Below are positions 43,899 through 51,992 of a stretch of 64,000 nt of DNA, one piece after another. Origin of the DNA: Paenibacillus sp. V4I3 (GTDB lineage: Bacteria > Bacillota > Bacilli > Paenibacillales > NBRC-103111); the NCBI RefSeq assembly GCF_030817215.1, contig NZ_JAUSZA010000001.1, positions 7,538,501 through 7,602,500 on the forward strand. The letters run 5' to 3'. Made by a program: the position numbers and the translations under genes. The notes beneath the pieces are model-generated. The model made no database searches, was not told where the DNA came from, and saw nothing but the letters and a program-made list of their open reading frames with translations. The first letter of the stretch is position 1. Every line of letters begins with the position of its first letter.

Positions 43899-44276
43899 TT
43901 ATTGTCTGATAACTAAAATATCACGAGGAGGGATACCGGTACTTTGGATCTGTTGAATTTGGGAATTTGTAAGGTTGCGTCCTACTAAAATTAAGGAAGA
44001 AGTTAGATTATTGAAATTACCTAAATTCGACACGTTTTGGCGTCCACGAAATATGCGAATGGATCCCTGGAAGTTAATTCGTGAAAACAAAACTAGTGTC
44101 ACAGAATCTGTGGTTGAAACATTTCTTAGACGGAAACTGGATAGGACGTTATCAAAACGGAATGCGCCCAGATCTCGAACTGCTACACCTCCACGTCTAA
44201 GAGCAATCCGCCGATTTGTAAAATTATTGCCAGAGAAAAGTTGGAGCCTTACATCTGTGTTTGCCAATTCTATCAT
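43899..44276 (-). CDS. Small beta/gamma-crystallin-like protein
   Basis: The ~125-residue protein contains two repeats of the Greek-key pattern: VRLQLFSGNNFTNRRIALRR...NVLSSFRLRN and VTLVLFSRINFQGSIRIFRG...NLTSSLILVG. Each has the aromatic-x4-F-x-G type motif and a later N/D-x-x-S-S segment that binds calcium in microbial beta/gamma-crystallins. A C-terminal IQQIQSTGIPPRDILVI tail follows. AAAGGA abuts the ATG at 44276 and is 8 bases before a TTG at 44267; either may be used. Likely a stress or spore protein. Confidence 0.6.
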   Translation of the reverse strand: MIELANTDVRLQLFSGNNFTNRRIALRRGGVAVRDLGAFRFDNVLSSFRLRNVSTTDSVTLVLFSRINFQGSIRIFRGRQNVSNLGNFNNLTSSLILVGRNLTNSQIQQIQSTGIPPRDILVIRQ

Positions 44277-44424
44277 CCTTTCTTTTGGAATAATATATTC
44301 TATGATTGATTCATAGGAATGGTTTGGACAAATATGCATGGCAAAACAACCGTTTTTCTGTATAAAACTGGATGGAACAAAATTGAATACGGAAAACATG
44401 GGAGAGCGACTGAAAGAGAAAAAA

Positions 44425-44439
44425 GCCCCTGATAGGGGC
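44425..44439 (-). terminator. Terminator after the 88-residue gene
   Basis: GCCCCT-ATC-AGGGGC hairpin followed by TTTTTTC on the minus strand. Confidence 0.88.
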
Positions 44440-44481
44440 AAATTTAAAGTAGACGATCTTCATTATCCTAATCGATTCGAT

Positions 44482-44748
44482 TCAGCTTTGTTGAAAGATG
44501 TAAGATCCGCTACATGGTCCTTTAGTTCTAATCGCGACTTTTGTGGTGAACCCGCCCGCCAAACTGCCAATTCTAGCGATACCATAAGGCATAACAGTAA
44601 TAGTCACTGTGTTATTTAAGAGCAATACGAAGGATTTGCTACTGTTGTTAGATATTGCTAATGTTCCGTCCACTTTAGGGACTACAAATAATGGTTTTGT
44701 ACCTGATGTTGGGAAATTAAATGACCCGGCATGCGAATATTTAGACAT
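44482..44748 (-). CDS. Unrecognised 88-residue protein with a perfect ribosome site
   Basis: MSKYSHAGSFNFPTSGTKPL starts the protein; the middle is beta-rich and hydrophobic (KSFVLLLNNTVTITVMPYG), ending CSGSYIFQQS. AGGAGGTG 7 bases before the ATG and a strong terminator after the stop support a real, separately transcribed gene. No family recognised; composition (Ser, Asn, Thr, Gly) resembles surface or coat proteins. Confidence 0.6.
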   Translation of the reverse strand: MSKYSHAGSFNFPTSGTKPLFVVPKVDGTLAISNNSSKSFVLLLNNTVTITVMPYGIARIGSLAGGFTTKVAIRTKGPCSGSYIFQQS

Positions 44749-44877
44749 ACTTTTCCACCTCCTCTTACTGACTCAATTAAATTATTCAGATCAATATATT
44801 TTGTCCGGGTGTTTGTTGATCATTGAGTAAATTGGTGGATAGGAAAATGAACATTTAGGCTCATGAGGAGGTGCAAG

Positions 44878-45081
44878 ATGAAGTACAAAGTTTGGGAAGA
44901 GTTTTTTCGGTGGTGTATGATAGTTGGCAGAAATGTTAACAAGCGAACCGCCGACACCGTGAAGGCCCGAATGAAACTATACGAAGCGATCAAGAAGGCT
45001 GAGGCAGATAAAGAATATCTAGCTCGGATGAATGGAGCTGAACCGCAAAAACCCCCGCCTAACAAAGATTCGTTCTTCTAG
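44878..45081 (+). CDS. Small charged protein, 67 residues, unrecognised
   Basis: A short helical protein: MKYKVWEEFFRWCMIVGRNV, then a charged helix (KARMKLYEAIKKAEADKEYL), ending in QKPPPNKDSFF. GGAGGTG 6 bases before the ATG supports translation. Monocistronic, divergent from the 88-residue gene. Function unknown. Confidence 0.5.
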   Translation: MKYKVWEEFFRWCMIVGRNVNKRTADTVKARMKLYEAIKKAEADKEYLARMNGAEPQKPPPNKDSFF

Positions 45082-45142
45082 CATAATCACCTCCTCATTT
45101 TTCGTAACGGATTTCATTGAACGTATGAAGTTCAGATAAAAA

Positions 45143-45175
45143 AAAGTATTTGACCCCGAAGAGATCAAATACTTT
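45143..45175 (-). terminator. Terminator after the propeller/MORN gene
   Basis: AAAGTATTTGA/TCAAATACTTT 11-bp stem followed on the minus strand by TTTTTTTA. Confidence 0.88.
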
Positions 45176-45192
45176 AATAGGCGTAAAAATGG

Positions 45193-47442
45193 TTAGTTTC
45201 CCAAAGGCTTACCGTCTTTAAATTGCCCTTCATACGTAATTTTCCCATAATAATCTATTAGCTTGCCGGTTCCTTCCGGCACACCGTTTATAAACATTCC
45301 TTCATAGATTTGTCTATCCGATATAAAAAGCCTTCCGTAGCCTTCCCTTACTCCGCCTACAAAAACACCTTCATACTCGAGATATCTCCTATAGTCTTGG
45401 CCCTTGCCATGTTTTTCTCCATTTTTCCATTCGCCAATATAATCTTTGAAATAGTGAATTCCATAACCTTCGAATTTGTCGTTTACAAACTCTCCCTCGT
45501 ACTCTAAAATTTTAAATCTTGTGTTATCATATAACTTGCCTTTGCCGTGACGGTTATTCTCTTTAAACCCGCCTTCATACAATAGTCGTCCTTGTGAGTA
45601 TAACTTGCCAGATCCATCATATTTGTTTTTTGCGAATTCGCCTTCATAAAGAAGCATTCCTTTTACATAAAACCGACCAATACCATCGTATTTTCCGTTT
45701 TTAAAACTGCCTTCGTATATCATTTCACCAGATGGATCATATCCGGCCCCTTGCCCTTCGGGTATTCCATCCTTAATTTCTCCGACATAATAATAATCAG
45801 TCATATCATTGCCTTCAACGAATCCTTTTTGGATGAATTTCCCTTCTTCTTCAATCTCATTATTCACGAATTCAGCATCATACCACAGGGAACCATCCTC
45901 CCGATAAAGTTTACCTTTGCCATGCATTTTTCCATCATGTAGTTGTCCCTCGTATCTTAACGTTCCGTTTGAATAATAAAGCTTTCCTTCGCTGCTGGGA
46001 TCAATGATGTACACTTTGCGAAGTTCATTGTTCCAAATCACTTTTCTCCCAGTTGCCTCCCCAACGAGTCGTAGCGGAACCATCGTAACGTCATTTTTGA
46101 TTTTTGGCGCTGCCTCCAAGGTGATTACAACTCCGTTAACGATTGCTCTAGGCTCGTCGATCTGCAACTGAATCGTTACGCCATCTTTAGAACCGGTCAC
46201 GGTTCTTGTTTCGGCGTCCCACTTTATTCCTAGCCCAAGCTTCTCGAAAATAGGACGGAATTGAACCAAGGTGGAACCATTCTCGATAAAAGGCTGCTCT
46301 TCAAAAGTTACATTTTGTCCATCTGCATAGACCTTAACACGCTTAGCATCCGACTTACGCAGAGGGGCTAAAGGTGCCAATGATTTATCCAGTTCTGGGA
46401 ATTCAGGTCTAATTATAGCAACTGGCGCAGGTGAAGGAGGGGGATCTGGTTTGAAGTTCGTTGGTCCGTCCACAGATTTTTCAATCTGTAGCGGCATCGC
46501 CTTCATTGTTACCCCATCAAGCCAAATGAGCGTGTCGCCAATAAATGCGATTGGCAACGCGGGTATCAATTGTTCCTCGGACTGTGTCAATTGCATGGTC
46601 GTGCCGTCATCTATTCGAGCTCCCATAAGTTGATGAATGCCATTCTTGTCTTCATTCACCCAAGCTACATAATTATCGCCTACCGCTAATTGGGCATAAA
46701 AGCGCGTACTGTTGTTAAACGGTGTTAAGTACTGAATTTTGGGTGAAGTCCCACCTAGCTGCAATAACGCTAATTGTCTTCCTTTATCATTTTTTGATAC
46801 ATAATATAGAGCTGTATTTCCTTTAAACTCAACAAAACTATTGAAAGTGTAGCCACCCGGAGGAGCGATCTCAAGCTTTATAACGCCCGACTTAAGATCA
46901 TATAGATTTAATTTCCCCCCAGATTTAAAAAGCACATTGCCGTTGTCAATAATTGGTTCTCTACCTGACCCAATAGTCGATACGGTACCCGTGGCCCATT
47001 CATAGGCGAATAGACTGCCTCCCGTTTCCCAAACGATAAACTCGCCATCAGTGCTTGGCGCTGAGAGTGGTCCAGGTGTGTCCGTAAGCTTTTTCTCAGC
47101 TCCTGTACTTAGATCATAGGCATAAACATTGAAATCGAATTGGGAATCGGCTTTTTCCAGCCACACTACAAGTGTACCACTGATGAAAGCGCTTCTCTTA
47201 TGCTTTGGTGTGGTTGTGATTTGCTGCTTTTCACCGGTAACAATGTGCTGTACCGTGATTTGGTTATTGTCCAGCCAAACCATATTTTGTCCTGAGATTG
47301 TGGATTCCCCTGAGTATCTTGTTGGGAAAATCGTTTCCTCTGCGAATGCTCTAGGAATGTAGGAATTCCCGAACAGACACCCTATAGCAATAGCTAGAGA
47401 CATGATTATGTAAAGATGTTTTCTAAACGTTGTTTTAACCAT
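45193..47442 (-). CDS. Secreted beta-propeller, copper-amine-oxidase-N and MORN-repeat protein
   Basis: The ~749-residue precursor has a signal peptide ending AFA-EET. About 300 residues of TolB-like beta-propeller repeats follow (NMVWLDNNQITVQHI, FDFNVYAYDLSTGAEKKLTDT, YVAWVNEDKNGIHQL). Next is a copper amine oxidase N-terminal-like domain (NVTFEEQPFIENGSTLVQFR, MVPLRLVGEATGRKVIWN), then about ten MORN repeats (YEGEFAKNKYDGSGKLY, YEGQFKDGKPLGN). The middle domain is common in Paenibacillus surface proteins; bacterial MORN arrays are thought to mediate surface or lipid contacts. The ATG at 47442 has GGAGGA 12 bases upstream. Monocistronic. Confidence 0.85.
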   Translation of the reverse strand: MVKTTFRKHLYIIMSLAIAIGCLFGNSYIPRAFAEETIFPTRYSGESTISGQNMVWLDNNQITVQHIVTGEKQQITTTPKHKRSAFISGTLVVWLEKADSQFDFNVYAYDLSTGAEKKLTDTPGPLSAPSTDGEFIVWETGGSLFAYEWATGTVSTIGSGREPIIDNGNVLFKSGGKLNLYDLKSGVIKLEIAPPGGYTFNSFVEFKGNTALYYVSKNDKGRQLALLQLGGTSPKIQYLTPFNNSTRFYAQLAVGDNYVAWVNEDKNGIHQLMGARIDDGTTMQLTQSEEQLIPALPIAFIGDTLIWLDGVTMKAMPLQIEKSVDGPTNFKPDPPPSPAPVAIIRPEFPELDKSLAPLAPLRKSDAKRVKVYADGQNVTFEEQPFIENGSTLVQFRPIFEKLGLGIKWDAETRTVTGSKDGVTIQLQIDEPRAIVNGVVITLEAAPKIKNDVTMVPLRLVGEATGRKVIWNNELRKVYIIDPSSEGKLYYSNGTLRYEGQLHDGKMHGKGKLYREDGSLWYDAEFVNNEIEEEGKFIQKGFVEGNDMTDYYYVGEIKDGIPEGQGAGYDPSGEMIYEGSFKNGKYDGIGRFYVKGMLLYEGEFAKNKYDGSGKLYSQGRLLYEGGFKENNRHGKGKLYDNTRFKILEYEGEFVNDKFEGYGIHYFKDYIGEWKNGEKHGKGQDYRRYLEYEGVFVGGVREGYGRLFISDRQIYEGMFINGVPEGTGKLIDYYGKITYEGQFKDGKPLGN

Positions 47443-47580
47443 GGGTATGTTCAGTCCTCCGTTATGAAATAAATACAACAAGTTCCCCTAGATTATCCAA
47501 TAGTTCTTCTGATATCGACATAGGGCTTTTGTCATATTTATGCAAAGGAGCAGAACGCACCAAAACCTAACATGAAAATC

Positions 47581-47649
47581 TTAATACCATCTCAAGGCGA
47601 CAGGCAGGCATTGGATAAACAAAACAAGGCTCTCCAAACGTTTCATCAT
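47581..47649 (-). CDS. Possible 22-residue ORF
   Basis: MMKRLESLVLFIQCLPVALR-type hydrophobic peptide preceded by GAAAGGGTG 6 bases before the first ATG. It is far too short for confident calling. A short membrane peptide is possible, but a chance ORF cannot be excluded. The rest of 47443-47680 shows no gene. Confidence 0.25.
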   Translation of the reverse strand: MMKRLESLVLFIQCLPVALRWY

Positions 47650-47678
47650 CGTATTCACCCTTTCAAAAAGACAGAAAA

Positions 47679-47701
47679 CGCCTATCCGTGTAGGATAGGC
47701 G
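47679..47701 (-). terminator. Strong hairpin, likely terminator of the PIN/antitoxin transcript
   Basis: Perfect 9-bp stem CGCCTATCC/GGATAGGCG with loop GTGTA, followed on the minus strand by TTTTCTGTCTTTTTG. Between it and the PIN stop (48004) there is no gene; a second long stem (ACAAATACA/TGTATTTGT, 47953-47993) lies closer to the PIN gene. Confidence 0.65.
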
Positions 47702-48003
47702 CCATTGCCTTAAGTATTAGTTGCACTTTGTCGTGCGGTTAATTGAATTATACTTCCAGTTGGACTTCGTGTCAATTATAGTGACACGAAATAATGTTAT
47801 TCTTGTTTTTTATTAATATAAAGATATTAAATGGTATATAATATGACATTTAATCAGTGAAGGGAAACCAAAAGCGGTTGTAACTCGCACGATTTCAGTA
47901 TGAGGGTGTAATAAGAAGCGACGGAAAAAGCAATTTACGGCATTGCAACGTAACAAATACAGCCGGCCTCTCAAGAGGGCAGGTTGTATTTGTTTAAAGG
48001 ATT

Positions 48004-48462
48004 TTAATTGGATGGAATGATTCGAATATCCTTATCCAAATTGGCAAGCATCATGAAATTGCGATTGAAAGTAAAGATGCGTTTTACCTGATAATAGGAC
48101 ATGGTCACAGCAGTGAATGCTTCGCTGAGCGAGAAACGGAGCTCGGGCCTGTCCATAAGCAGTCTGCGCGATTCCCCCTCAATTTCGGGGCCGCTAGAGA
48201 TGACCGCCAGCTTGCCTTTACTCACTGCTTTATCAATTGCATTCAGAAAATATTCCGCCTGCTCATAGCTGTATTCATTGCGAAGCCATTCGTGAAGATC
48301 AAATATAATGGAGTTGGTCGTCATGTAATTACGTTCAAGGTCATGCAAATCCAGAAACAGGGAACGGGCTTTCGCATAGCGGGGGTCTTCAGGGTTCATT
48401 AAAGCGGCTAAAGCTGTTTCATCCAGAAAAATTGCATCTTGAATGTTCAAGTGATTATCCAT
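48004..48462 (-). CDS. PIN-domain protein, probable VapC-like toxin
   Basis: A 152-residue PIN protein: IFLDETALAALMN supplies the first acidic residue, TTNSIIFDLHEWLRN the second region, and RFSLSEAFTAVTM the acidic residue after a serine, followed by RIFTFNRNFMMLA. PIN toxins are RNases that cut tRNA, rRNA or mRNA. It follows a likely antitoxin gene with a 13-base gap. Confidence 0.75.
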   Translation of the reverse strand: MDNHLNIQDAIFLDETALAALMNPEDPRYAKARSLFLDLHDLERNYMTTNSIIFDLHEWLRNEYSYEQAEYFLNAIDKAVSKGKLAVISSGPEIEGESRRLLMDRPELRFSLSEAFTAVTMSYYQVKRIFTFNRNFMMLANLDKDIRIIPSN

Positions 48463-48475
48463 ATGTCAGCACTCC

Positions 48476-48778
48476 TTAATCCTCTAGTCTGCAAATACCA
48501 TCCAAATACAGAAGCGGGTTATTTTCCTTTTGATCCACTGAGATGGGGGTTAATTCGTATGGGGCGCTTTCCAGGTATTGGACAATGATTCCATTGACGA
48601 TCGCTTGTACGGTCGTATGCTGCATATCGGCGATTGCTTTCAGCTCAACATAATATTGCGGATCGAGTTCTATAGTGCCTTCTTCTTGTTCTTCACTTCT
48701 TGAAGAAATGAATTCGGAAGCGGTAGACTTCGCTTTTTCGAATTGATTTTGAATGAAGCGTTTGTAATTATTCGCCAT
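48476..48778 (-). CDS. Probable antitoxin paired with the PIN protein
   Basis: A 100-residue acidic protein with a central IELDPQYYVELKAIADMQHTTVQAIVNGIIVQYLE segment that reads as a ribbon-helix-helix DNA-binding domain. The N-terminal helix is basic and charged, and the C-terminal tail (YLDGICRLED) could bind the PIN protein. The order antitoxin-then-toxin and the short spacing fit a type II module. Confidence 0.6.
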   Translation of the reverse strand: MANNYKRFIQNQFEKAKSTASEFISSRSEEQEEGTIELDPQYYVELKAIADMQHTTVQAIVNGIIVQYLESAPYELTPISVDQKENNPLLYLDGICRLED

Positions 48779-48915
48779 CGTGATTCACTCCTTATGCATA
48801 GCTTTTATAACGATTCGTCGAATTCTGTCGATTTCAGGGGGTAATGTCGGGCGGAAAGCCAGCTTCTGGCTTCCTGCAAGGTGATGGGTGTCTTGGGAAA
48901 ATAAAGAATTAGAGT

Positions 48916-49132
48916 GGTTTAGACGTATCAAAATCAAAAATTGCTATCGCTGATGAGGGTAGGAGTGAATCGCGGTACTGGGGTACTATCGTCCATACGA
49001 AAGAAGCTGTTCGCAAATTGATTCAACAACTCGTAGAACGGAAGAGGTAACGCTTGAAGTTTGCTATGAAGCTGGACCTACTGGGTATGTGCTGTATCGT
49101 TGGCTACTAGAGGTCATTTGCACCAAACGGTA
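48916..49132 (+). pseudogene. IS110-family transposase remnant (N-terminal part, frameshifted)
   Basis: Two frames together encode GLDVSKSKIAIADEGRSESR, then WGTIVHTKEAVRKLIQQLVE, then EEVTLEVCYEAGPTGYVLYR, the RuvC-like DEDD N-terminus of IS110 transposases (D in LDVSK, E in YEAGP). A frameshift after QLVERK and a stop at 49132 break it; the serine-containing C-terminal half is absent. No element ends were found. Confidence 0.75.
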
Positions 49133-49652
49133 GAGAAAAAGGAAGGGACAGGGATTAAGTTTGAAGGAAACAAAGAGAACAATCGAGGAACGACTGATAA
49201 TACAGGGAAAATACAGGATTCTCAAGGCTTTAGGAATATACCTTATTCCAATTTCCTATCCCCATAAGCCAAGTGGAATCAAGAGTGAATGCGTGAAATC
49301 AGCTCAGCTTGCATTCATAGTTTGTAATCTTTAATCGGAATTTGTAAGCTTTGTGTGGAGTTTATTGGGTGTTAACATGAGGAAGCAAAAACGGACAAGC
49401 CTTTTTGACTTGAGCAATTAAAGTTTGCAGTTTATCAGGAGAATAATGGCTGGATGGGATCGGAGATGGCACGGGAGCCTGGAGAAACAAAAAGCCGAGC
49501 GAAATCAGGAATGGATGGCTGTAAACTATATTTAGCCAAATAGCATGGGTTTATTTAGGAATATCTTTCCAGCCCACCATTTGTTGAAAGCGTTGAGCCA
49601 GTCAAGATTACCGAAGCCCCCTCCTTTAGATGGGGTAAAGCGACTTGTATTA
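49133..49652. other. Gene-poor stretch after the IS110 scar
   Basis: No open frame with a ribosome site. Base composition resembles decayed coding sequence; fragments around 49440-49520 could be further transposon debris, but I cannot assign them. Confidence 0.4.
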
Positions 49653-50825
49653 TCATTTAGCTAGTTTGAGCTGCTTCCGGTCGGTTCGGCCTATACCCAG
49701 CGGCAAGCTAAGCGCCCCCAAGAAGACGATGAAAGCCGCTCCGATTAAAGCGGTACGGTAGCTGCTATTTCCCAATATCAGAAGACCTGCAATGAGCGGT
49801 CCGATTATTTGCCCCAAGCCAAAGAAGGTGGTTAGCAAACCTATAATCTTTCGGTTGTTTTGCGGGTATAAATCCTTGGCAAAAGCGACGGACAGCGTCG
49901 TTATTCCCATAAAGGTTACGCCGAACATAAGGGCGCCTGCTAATACGGCAGTTGAAGAAGGAATAAGAACTGGAATCGCAATGCCTATGGATTGCAGCAG
50001 CATGGCAACGGTCAATGTCCACTTTTTTCCCCATCGAGAGGCAAGCATCGACCAACCGACGCACGAAGGCGTCGCGGCAATACCAACCAGTATCCAACTA
50101 AGTGACGCAATATTGGGGATGTTTGAAACCGACTTGGCGAAAGCTACAAGATAGGTCCCGGTAACAATGTAGCCCAAGCCTTCCAAGCCATAGGCAATCA
50201 TCAAACATATCAAGACCCGCCGAACGGCCGAAGGGTGATGGTCGTGGTCATGAGGAGAGCTTAACGTCTGCGTACCGGTATGCCTGTCCCGCAACGAATA
50301 CCAGGCTGCCAGACCTAAGATCAGACTGATCAGTCCCAGTCCCTTCCATACTTCGGTCCAATCGCTGTTTCGGGCAAGCAGCGGAACTGAAAGTCCGGTC
50401 AGCAGAATGCCCGCTCCCACGCCTCCGTAGAATATTCCGGCTTGGAGCGCCGATAAACGATCCAGTACGATGCTGGATGCGATGACAAACACGATTGCGC
50501 TGGCAAGGCCCGACAAAGACCGGAGTACGAGCCAGGCCTCTAGGCTGTGGAACACACCCATTCCCCATGTGGTCGCAATACTGACGATTAACCCGGCGAA
50601 CAGCAGCGTGGATCGGCCTTTAACCTGGACCAGCGTCAGGACAAACGCGCCGATCAAATACCCCAAGTAATTGCTTGAAGCCAGATAGCCCGTACCCGCG
50701 GCGGAGAACAGATGGTGATCCATCATCATCGGGAGGATAGGAGTAAAGGCGAACCTTCCGATTCCCATAGCCACCATCAATGCTGCTATGCCTCCGAGCA
50801 AAACGATCAACGTCCTTCTCTCCAT
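49653..50825 (-). CDS. YbfB/YjiJ-family MFS transporter
   Basis: A 390-residue protein with twelve predicted membrane helices. The family start is MGIGRFAFTPILPMMMDHH, followed by GYLASSNYLGYLIGAFVLT and RSLSGLASAIVFVIASSIVLD. A cytoplasmic His-rich loop (SPHDHDHHPSAVRR) joins the halves. Members are proton-driven exporters of unknown substrates. AGGAGG lies before the ATG. It is divergent from a LysR gene, which probably controls it. Confidence 0.88.
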   Translation of the reverse strand: MERRTLIVLLGGIAALMVAMGIGRFAFTPILPMMMDHHLFSAAGTGYLASSNYLGYLIGAFVLTLVQVKGRSTLLFAGLIVSIATTWGMGVFHSLEAWLVLRSLSGLASAIVFVIASSIVLDRLSALQAGIFYGGVGAGILLTGLSVPLLARNSDWTEVWKGLGLISLILGLAAWYSLRDRHTGTQTLSSPHDHDHHPSAVRRVLICLMIAYGLEGLGYIVTGTYLVAFAKSVSNIPNIASLSWILVGIAATPSCVGWSMLASRWGKKWTLTVAMLLQSIGIAIPVLIPSSTAVLAGALMFGVTFMGITTLSVAFAKDLYPQNNRKIIGLLTTFFGLGQIIGPLIAGLLILGNSSYRTALIGAAFIVFLGALSLPLGIGRTDRKQLKLAK

Positions 50826-50857
50826 GCTTTCCCTCCTGTCTTTACCTTCGTCTATTC

Positions 50858-50957
50858 ATTCATCATACAATGATTCCTGTTATCATGTATAATACAGAAT
50901 AGTGATATTGAATATCTTAAATTCAGATATCTAAACCTAAATATACAGGAGGTCTAT
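50858..50957. repeat. MFS/LysR divergent promoter, also present in copy at 61056-61148
   Basis: About 95 bases are nearly identical to 61056-61148 (shared CATCATACAATGATT, ATAATACAGAATA, ATTCAGATA, and the ribosome-site region CAGGAxGTCTATAT). The copy here is intact, with TATAAT at 50888-50893 and the LysR start directly after it. Confidence 0.85.
50904..50916. promoter_or_regulatory. Candidate LysR operator GATATT-G-AATATC
   Basis: A perfect 6+6 inverted repeat in the divergent promoter. The second copy of the promoter (near 61098) keeps it with one mismatch (GATATTGAGTATC). A further GATATC sits at 50926-50931. Confidence 0.5.
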
Positions 50958-51827
50958 ATGGATATTCAGTTGCTCAAAGTGTTTTTTACCACGGCGCACG
51001 AAGGTAGCATTTCTAAAGCGGCTCATAAATTAAACTTTGCCCAATCCAACGTCACCCATAAGATTCAACAGCTGGAGACCGATTTGCAGACTCAGCTTTT
51101 TTACCGCCACAATCGGGGTATTACGCTTACCCCTTCCGGTCAAATCCTTGTTTCCTATGCGGAGAAAATATTGCATGTCATTCAGGAAGCCAGATTGGCC
51201 GTCGGAGACTCCTCCGTTCCCGCAGGGCCGCTTTATATCGGGTCTCTGGAAACAACCGCCGCCGTTCGGCTGCCTACGCTGCTTACCAAGTATCATACCG
51301 AATATCCGGCGGTCGACTTCTCTTTAATTACCGGTACTTCCGAGAACCACATTCATGCGGTTCTTCATTATGAGCAGAACGGAGCATTCGTGGCCGGTCC
51401 CGTGGAGCATCCCGATTTGGTTCAGGAAAATGTCATTGATGAGGAGCTGGTACTTGTCACCTCGGTCTCCCATCCGCCAGTTAATTCCATCCATGATGTG
51501 CAGCTGTCTACACTTCTCGTATTCCACAGCGGCTGTTCCTACCGGGCAAAATTAAATCAGCTGCTCCATGATGAAGGCATATTGCCCGTTAAGCTGATGG
51601 AATTCGGGTCGATTGAAACGATTATAGGCTGTGTAGGCGCCGGCCTCGGCATTGCTCTTCTGCCGCGTTCCATCATAACCGAGTCGGAAAAGCAAGGCCG
51701 AATCCGCTGCCATGCGATCCCCGGCAAGCATGCCATCGTCACAACCGTGTTCATCAGGCGCAAAGACGCTTTAATCACGCCCGCATTGTCAGCCTTCTTA
51801 TCGGAGATGCGAGCCCATTTTAGCTAA
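50958..51827 (+). CDS. LysR-family regulator divergent from the MFS gene
   Basis: A 289-residue LysR protein: MDIQLLKVFFTTAHEGSISKAAHKLNFAQSNVTHKI for the winged helix and LYIGSLETTAAVRLPTLLTKY for the start of the effector domain. AGGAGGTC precedes the ATG. Remnants of a paralogue (promoter at 61.1 kb, 3' end at 62.96 kb) show that this regulator type was once also paired with the oxidoreductase cassette. Confidence 0.9.
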   Translation: MDIQLLKVFFTTAHEGSISKAAHKLNFAQSNVTHKIQQLETDLQTQLFYRHNRGITLTPSGQILVSYAEKILHVIQEARLAVGDSSVPAGPLYIGSLETTAAVRLPTLLTKYHTEYPAVDFSLITGTSENHIHAVLHYEQNGAFVAGPVEHPDLVQENVIDEELVLVTSVSHPPVNSIHDVQLSTLLVFHSGCSYRAKLNQLLHDEGILPVKLMEFGSIETIIGCVGAGLGIALLPRSIITESEKQGRIRCHAIPGKHAIVTTVFIRRKDALITPALSAFLSEMRAHFS

Positions 51828-51837
51828 AGTACTGGAA

Positions 51838-51880
51838 TAAGAGCAGACCCAGTGCCGTGTTGGCACTGGGTCTGCTCTTA
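51838..51880 (+). terminator. Terminator after the LysR gene; core repeated inverted at 58257-58281
   Basis: Long stem of 16-19 bp around loop GTGTT (left arm 51841-51856, right arm 51862-51877), followed by TTATATTTC. The central 25 bases (51847-51871) are the exact reverse complement of 58257-58281. Confidence 0.9.
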
Positions 51881-51992
51881 TATTTCTTAACCACGAGAGG
51901 GTACTTTAACCATTCTCGGATTACTTGCCAACCGTATACAAGATGTTAAGAAGGGAATACTTGGAGAGAATCTGCTCTGAAGGAGAACGTGA

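Noticed and set aside
46451..47362. Plus-strand frames across the propeller protein gene
   Set aside because: Antisense to a long protein with a signal peptide and several domains; short and without start signals.
49133..49652. Possible further IS110 fragments
   Set aside because: Only weak resemblance to transposase C-termini; not enough to annotate.
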